DNA from: CAZFCK01 sp964517355
Lineage (GTDB): Bacteria > Desulfobacterota > Desulfovibrionia > Desulfovibrionales > Desulfovibrionaceae
Direction: 5' to 3'
Assembly (NCBI GenBank): GCA_964517355.1
Contig: CAZFCK010000087.1
Coordinates: 1-18,290 of the forward strand
DNA length: 18,290 bases
The translations under genes and the position numbers were made by a program. Position 1 is the stretch's first letter. Every line of letters starts with the position of its first letter. This document shows positions 13,975 through 18,290 of this stretch, in pieces. The notes beneath the pieces are model-generated. The model did not search any database. It saw only the letters and a program-made list of their open reading frames with translations, and was not told where the DNA came from.

Positions 13975-16425
13975 ATGAGCAACACCACCTTTTCCCTCAG
14001 ACTCAAACTGCTGCTCGGCTCCCTGGTTATCCTTGTGGCGGCTCAGGGATTCAACGGGGGGCTCAGCCTTTCTTCTTTGGAAAAACTTCATACGCGCTCC
14101 CTTGTCTCCAGCTTCGAGGTGGTGGCCAACGATTTTCTGCTGAAACTGCAAGCCGCCATACGCTACGGCAAGTCGCTGGAAAAGTTCTACGGCATAGACA
14201 AGGCCATGGCCCTGGTCAAAAAAGACCTCCCTGAAATCGACAACATCGTTGTGGCTATGCCGGACGGCGCAATCGTTCAGGGAATGCAGCCGGAAAGCGT
14301 TGGCAGAAATCTCGGGCAGCAGTTGCAGGTCAACCTCGCGCAGACCGTTCAAGAAGCGGACGGCCAGGACGGACCTCTGACCTTGACCACTCCCGGCCAG
14401 CGGCATCTGCTGTTCCTGCTGCGCGGCCCGGAGGGCGGTCTTGCCGGATTCGTGGCCTTTTCCTTTTCCTCGGCGCTGATTCACGAGCAAGTGGTTCCCG
14501 TTCTCAAACAAAACAGCATAACCCTGGTGTACGTCACCGCGGGCGCAGCGCTGATCCTGGCGCTTGGGCTCTGGCTGTTCGTCAGAATGGATGGAAGCTT
14601 CCAAAAACGCAGGCTCTACGCCGTGCTCCTCTTTTCCGTAGTGGGAGCCCAACTGGTCTACGCTCTGGTGAATATCTCCATGTTCCGCGACAACTACGTG
14701 GACATGACGCGCACCAAGACCATGAAGCTCGCAACCCTGGTGCAGCAGGACATTGATTTTCTGCTCAACAAGGGCGTGCAGGTTAACCGGCTGCGCAACA
14801 TTGAAAAACAATTCCTGGAAATCATCGAAGCCACGCCGGAACTGGAGTACATCCAGGTGCTCGCCTCGGACGGCAAGGTCCTCAACCGCGCTACCCGGCA
14901 CGGGGCCGACGCATTGCAGGGCCATGAAACCGCGCCCGCTCTCATGGACGACTACTACGACATCACCCTGCCCCTGCAAGTGCAAAAGGACGGCGCCCCT
15001 GAGGTGGTGGGCGCCATACACATGCGTTTGAGCGCTGACATCATTCAGGCCAAGGTGCGCCAGATCCTCTTCGATTCTCTCACCATCACGCTCATCTCGG
15101 TGCTCTTTGTCCTTGAGTTGCTCATTTTATTCCTGCTCTATCTGCGCCGCGCCCATCTGCATGCGCTCCTGCATGCGGCCGACTCCAGGAATACACCCGA
15201 TGACGACTGGAATGTCGGCGAGCTCGTATACATGCTCGCCCGTCCCGCGGGTTTCGTGCTTGTTTTCATGTGGTCGTTGCCCGCTTCGTTCATTCCGCTG
15301 TACATGAAAACGCTCTATGAACCCATGTTCGGCCTCGCTCAGGACGTGGTTCTTGGCTTGCCCATTTCCGTGGAGATGTTCTGCTCGCTCGTGGCGGCCC
15401 TGATCGCCGGAGCGGTCACCGACCGCAGGGGGTGGCACGTGCCGTTTCTCCTGGGCGCGGTGTGCTGCGCAGGCGGCGCCGTTCTCGCCGCCACGGCCCA
15501 AGGGGGGCGCGAATTCATTCTTGCGCGCGCCGTGACCGGCTTCGGCTACGGGCTTTCGTGGATGGCCATTCAGGGCTATGTGTTTAAGTTTTCGAGCCCC
15601 CTGACCAGGGCGCGCGGCATCGCCAATCTCGTGGCCGGTATCATTGCGGGGCAAATCTGCGGCACTGCGGTGGGCGCCATGCTTGCGGACCGCATCGGCT
15701 ATCCTCCGGTATTCTGGGCGTCCGCAATACTGGCCCTGCTGCCTCTGTCCTTCGCGTTATTCTTTATGCGCCCCTATATGCATGTGGTCCGGGATCAGCA
15801 GGAAGAGACAAAATTGCGCGCTGCCGACTTCTTCAGCCTGGTCTTCAACCGCAACTATTTTTCGATCATCGTGTTTTCTCTGATCCCATTTTCTCTTTGC
15901 CAGGTGGGGCTGTTGTTTTACGCGGCTCCGTTGTACCTCTCCCAGTTGGGAGTCAGCCAGTCGAACATTGGCCGCGTGCTCATGGTCTACGGGCTTTCCG
16001 TGATTTTCATCGCCCCTTGGATGAGCCGGTTCGTGGACAAGTATGCCAAGAAAAAGCTCTTCATCGCCATGGGAGGCATCGTGGGCGCTGTGGGACTCAT
16101 GTCCCTTTACTATTACAACGGATTTCCGGCGGTCATGGTGGCGGTGTTCCTGATGGGCATCTCCGGCAGTCTGGTTGGTTCGGCCCAGACCGCTTTCGCC
16201 CTCAAACTGAAAGTGATCAAACGTGTGGGCGTGGGCAAGGCCATGAGCGTGCAGCGCGCCGCCGACAAAATGGGGCAAATGCTCGGCCCGCTGGTGTTGG
16301 GCGCCATGATCGCCAGCGTGGGCACTAGCACCGGCGTGGCGATTGTAGGCTGCATTTTCTTCGTCGCGACGCTGGCCTTTTTCCTGGTGTCCAACGAGGC
16401 CCGGACCACGGCCTCTGAAGAATGA
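13975..16425 (+). CDS. Two-sensor-module / MFS transporter fusion protein
   Basis: 816 residues; AAGGA (13961-13965) lies nine bases before the ATG. Helix 1 (about 9-31); extracytoplasmic region 1 (32-178, with LPEIDNIVVAMPDGAIVQ); helix 2 (181-203); a short basic turn; helix 3 (214-236); extracytoplasmic region 2 (237-364, with TPELEYIQVLASDGKVLNR); helix 4 (368-390); a short cytoplasmic linker; then a full MFS domain (about 418-806), with motif A as GAVTDRRG (479-486). Both extracytoplasmic regions share a ...I-x-V-x-x-x-DG-x-[IV] core, like Cache/PAS-type sensors. There is no HAMP, kinase, cyclase or phosphatase domain, so any sensed signal would act on the transporter itself or on a partner. 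It follows the STAS gene by about 200 bases. Substrate and ligand are unknown. Ordinary MFS proteins are about 400 residues. Confidence 0.88.
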   Translation: MSNTTFSLRLKLLLGSLVILVAAQGFNGGLSLSSLEKLHTRSLVSSFEVVANDFLLKLQAAIRYGKSLEKFYGIDKAMALVKKDLPEIDNIVVAMPDGAIVQGMQPESVGRNLGQQLQVNLAQTVQEADGQDGPLTLTTPGQRHLLFLLRGPEGGLAGFVAFSFSSALIHEQVVPVLKQNSITLVYVTAGAALILALGLWLFVRMDGSFQKRRLYAVLLFSVVGAQLVYALVNISMFRDNYVDMTRTKTMKLATLVQQDIDFLLNKGVQVNRLRNIEKQFLEIIEATPELEYIQVLASDGKVLNRATRHGADALQGHETAPALMDDYYDITLPLQVQKDGAPEVVGAIHMRLSADIIQAKVRQILFDSLTITLISVLFVLELLILFLLYLRRAHLHALLHAADSRNTPDDDWNVGELVYMLARPAGFVLVFMWSLPASFIPLYMKTLYEPMFGLAQDVVLGLPISVEMFCSLVAALIAGAVTDRRGWHVPFLLGAVCCAGGAVLAATAQGGREFILARAVTGFGYGLSWMAIQGYVFKFSSPLTRARGIANLVAGIIAGQICGTAVGAMLADRIGYPPVFWASAILALLPLSFALFFMRPYMHVVRDQQEETKLRAADFFSLVFNRNYFSIIVFSLIPFSLCQVGLLFYAAPLYLSQLGVSQSNIGRVLMVYGLSVIFIAPWMSRFVDKYAKKKLFIAMGGIVGAVGLMSLYYYNGFPAVMVAVFLMGISGSLVGSAQTAFALKLKVIKRVGVGKAMSVQRAADKMGQMLGPLVLGAMIASVGTSTGVAIVGCIFFVATLAFFLVSNEARTTASEE

Positions 16426-16508
16426 GCGCTCTGGTTTGGGGCCCCGACTCACCCTCCGCCAGAGGAGAACGTCCCTGAACCGGCGATCATCGGAATATGA
16501 TTTTCAAT

Positions 16509-16536
16509 ATGACAATGAGTTGTTCCAACATATAAT
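16509..16536 (+). promoter_or_regulatory. Promoter candidate for the GCS2-like gene
   Basis: ATGACA (16509-16514, five of six to TTGACA) and TATAAT (16531-16536, perfect) are 16 bases apart. Transcription would start near 16543, so the inverted repeat-A hairpin would form almost at the 5' end of the mRNA. Confidence 0.5.
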
Positions 16537-16590
16537 TTTTGCAGATTCTTAAGATCCTTCCAAAAGGTTCCTAAGCCCCCGAAGGCATTC
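16533..16590 (-). repeat. Intergenic hairpin repeat, family A, copy 3 (inverted)
   Basis: Read on the minus strand it runs GAATGCCTTCGGGGG, CTTAGGAACCTTTTGG, AAGGATCTTAAG, AATCTGCAAAAATTA, matching copies 1 and 2 in block order with point changes. The stem (16548-16575) has one mismatch and one G-T pair. It lies in the leader of the downstream gene, opposite in direction to that gene. Confidence 0.7.
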
Positions 16591-16638
16591 CTATTTCATA
16601 GTAAACTTACTCCAGCAAAAACATTCCAGGAATACAGC

Positions 16639-18189
16639 ATGCAATCACTTGGCGTTGAAATAGAAATGCCGGTAGCTTCCCGCCGCACGGGCGCCTCGCA
16701 CAAGGTGGGGCCATATTTTGAAAACCTCGCCGAAATCAAGCGGGCGCGGCGACTGCACCCCACCATTGAACGCATCGGCGATGTGGCCGTGGCGGTGCAT
16801 GAAGGACTTGTCGTCAGCGGATTGGACAACGCCTTCAACAATCTTGAAAGCGCATTCGGCCCCTTTATCGGCAACGGCAACCTGGACACCCTGCAACAAT
16901 CGGTACGCCAGGAGCTAGCCGACGTGGCGGCGGCGTTGGACCGGGAACCCGACGGCGGGGCCATGGTCATCAATTTTTCCGAACACCCCCTCGTGCACAT
17001 AGACCCCGCGTATTACACCTGGATTCGCTCGCCGAAAGGGATATACGATTACTGGGTTGGGTACCGCGGTTGGGAGCACATGGCCGGCGTGGACGCCAAA
17101 GCGCACAACGGCCCCACAACGGGAGTCTCCCCGATCGACGCGGTGAGAAGTCTCAATGTTCTATTGGCATCCAGCGCCTGTTTTATCGCGCTGTACGCCA
17201 ACAGCCCATTTGAAGACGGCGATATTACCGGATTACGCGAGAACCGCCTCAGCATCTGGCCGCGCATGTTCAAATCCTCGCGCTTTGCCTGCGACCGCTT
17301 TTTGCACTGCATGCCCCAACGCCCCTTCCAAGGGTGGGGCGATTATTTCCACTGGATGTTCGGCCCCGGCACCAACATGCAGTTCCTGGTTCCCGCCCAG
17401 CACAAAGACTATAAAAAACCCTCCGGCGTCCTCGTGGTGGAGGGAGATCCCTGTTTGCTCGATTTTCTCCATGCCCCGTCGTGGGCGGCGCGCCCTTTAT
17501 GCGGGGGCGATGCGCTGCAGATGCGCCCCTGCCTGCAACATCTCGAATTTCAACAATACTGCAACTTTTTAGATGCGCGGTTGCGCTTCGGATTTCAGGA
17601 CGCACTTCCCTTGGACGAGTTTCTTACCCATCTTGACGCCTGCCAGAATCCTGCTGCCGACGCCCCTCCCGCTCCGTGGTCCGCGTACAGCCCCTCGACG
17701 CAGGAACAACAATTCAGCGCATTCATGGACAGGCATCTTCGCTACGCTTATATCGAAGGCAGAGCCGCGGGGGCGAATCAGGCGGATGCGGAGCTGACGC
17801 ACCTCGACGACACTGAAGTGGCGGCTTCCGTGGTGTGCAGCGCCAGCGCCCTGCAACACGGCCTGCTGCACAATCTCCACAACGCGCACGCGGTGCTTGC
17901 GCGCCACCCGTGGAGTCGGTTGCGCGCCCTGCGCGAAGAGGCGGTACGGCACGGCATGGCTGCCGTGTGCGGGGAATTGCGCGTTGATACGCTGTGCGCC
18001 GATCTGCTGGAAGTCGCCGCCGATGGTTTGCCCAGCAAGCACCAGTGGCTGCTGTCCTACCCCCGCCACGTTCTCAAGACCGGACGCAACGGCGCGGATC
18101 GGGCTTTGGAAGCTTATGAGCGCATGTCTGGCGGCCGAGAGGAGCGCTTGCTGCGTCTGGTGCGCCAACGCGCCATGGTCCTGCCGTAA
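16639..18189 (+). CDS. Glutamate-cysteine ligase-like (GCS2 superfamily) protein
   Basis: 516 residues; AGGA (16628-16631) is seven bases before the ATG. The N-terminal GVEIEM (5-10) is the E-x-E metal-binding start of the glutamate-cysteine ligase/glutamine synthetase-type fold. The segment SSACFIALYANSPFEDGDITGLRENRLSIWPRMF matches the ALSANSP-x(n)-G-x-x-R-x-x-W-x-R-M signature of GCS2 carboxylate-amine ligases. Such enzymes use ATP to join an amine to a carboxylate, classically glutamate plus cysteine. It is longer than typical GCS2 proteins (about 370-400), with a C-terminal extension (about 380-516) rich in Ala, Leu and Arg. No glutathione synthetase or peptide-product gene is adjacent, so the true product may differ. 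The stop is at 18187-18189; after it to the window end (about 100 bases) I see no feature. Confidence 0.78.
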   Translation: MQSLGVEIEMPVASRRTGASHKVGPYFENLAEIKRARRLHPTIERIGDVAVAVHEGLVVSGLDNAFNNLESAFGPFIGNGNLDTLQQSVRQELADVAAALDREPDGGAMVINFSEHPLVHIDPAYYTWIRSPKGIYDYWVGYRGWEHMAGVDAKAHNGPTTGVSPIDAVRSLNVLLASSACFIALYANSPFEDGDITGLRENRLSIWPRMFKSSRFACDRFLHCMPQRPFQGWGDYFHWMFGPGTNMQFLVPAQHKDYKKPSGVLVVEGDPCLLDFLHAPSWAARPLCGGDALQMRPCLQHLEFQQYCNFLDARLRFGFQDALPLDEFLTHLDACQNPAADAPPAPWSAYSPSTQEQQFSAFMDRHLRYAYIEGRAAGANQADAELTHLDDTEVAASVVCSASALQHGLLHNLHNAHAVLARHPWSRLRALREEAVRHGMAAVCGELRVDTLCADLLEVAADGLPSKHQWLLSYPRHVLKTGRNGADRALEAYERMSGGREERLLRLVRQRAMVLP

Positions 18190-18290
18190 GCCGAAAAGTT
18201 ACTGCGATGCCAACTCCCATTTCCAGAGCATGGTAATACCGTTTCCCATTTGAGATGCAAAAAACTGCCTCAAAATAGGCTGTGATTTCA

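Noticed and set aside
16490..16535. 12-codon frame (MIFNMTMSCSNI) upstream of the GCS2-like gene
   Set aside because: No ribosome site, and it ends inside the predicted -10 box, so it would not be on the transcript from that promoter.

Overview
The window looks like a chromosomal stretch of a sulfate-reducing deltaproteobacterium of the Desulfovibrio type. The reasons are moderately high GC, a cytoplasmic-type anaerobic cobaltochelatase (CbiK), a small [4Fe-4S] ferredoxin, two radical SAM enzymes, a Cache-HAMP-SpoIIE phosphatase, and intergenic hairpin repeats of a style I associate with Desulfovibrio. The genus is inferred from content, not proven. I see no rRNA, tRNA, CRISPR array, transposase or phage structural gene. 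Every gene except cbiK lies on the + strand.

Layout. 72-875 (minus) is cbiK. 876-1452 is a spacer between divergent genes. 1453-3480 encodes a membrane-bound Cache-HAMP-SpoIIE/PP2C phosphatase, followed after a terminator-like hairpin by an orphan periplasmic ABC_sub_bind protein (3655-4839). 4840-5300 is a spacer packed with three different hairpin repeat modules. 5301-7737 is a two-gene membrane-protein operon (AI-2E/PerM-type permease, then an MFS transporter). 7817-8164 encodes a small protein resembling the phage-type Sm-like family and is followed by a terminator. 8252-10861 is a large fused radical SAM protein, followed by a ferredoxin (10994-11215) and a lone type II-secretion-like prepilin (11258-11938). 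11939-12340 is a spacer with a promoter-like box and a possible 25-codon gene. 12341-13330 is a radical SAM/SPASM protein. 13430-13771 is a STAS anti-sigma-factor antagonist. 13975-16425 is an unusual 816-residue protein with two extracytoplasmic sensor-like modules fused to a complete 12-helix MFS transporter. 16639-18189 is a member of the glutamate-cysteine ligase (GCS2-like) superfamily.

How the genes may work together. The SpoIIE-type phosphatase and the STAS protein are the two ends of a partner-switching pathway: the phosphatase would dephosphorylate the conserved Ser of a STAS protein to release a sigma factor or other target. No serine kinase (RsbW/SpoIIAB-like) is in the window, so the circuit is incomplete here. 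The binding protein beside the phosphatase, and the sensor-MFS fusion beside the STAS gene, are plausible inputs. The ferredoxin after the fused radical SAM gene is a plausible electron donor. These links rest on neighbourhood and family knowledge only.

The least conventional items are the sensor-MFS fusion, the phage-like Sm protein, the possible mini-gene before the SPASM enzyme, and the families of intergenic repeats. One of these repeats occurs at both 1-56 and 5096-5160; another occurs three times, at 4874, 10860 and, inverted, 16590.
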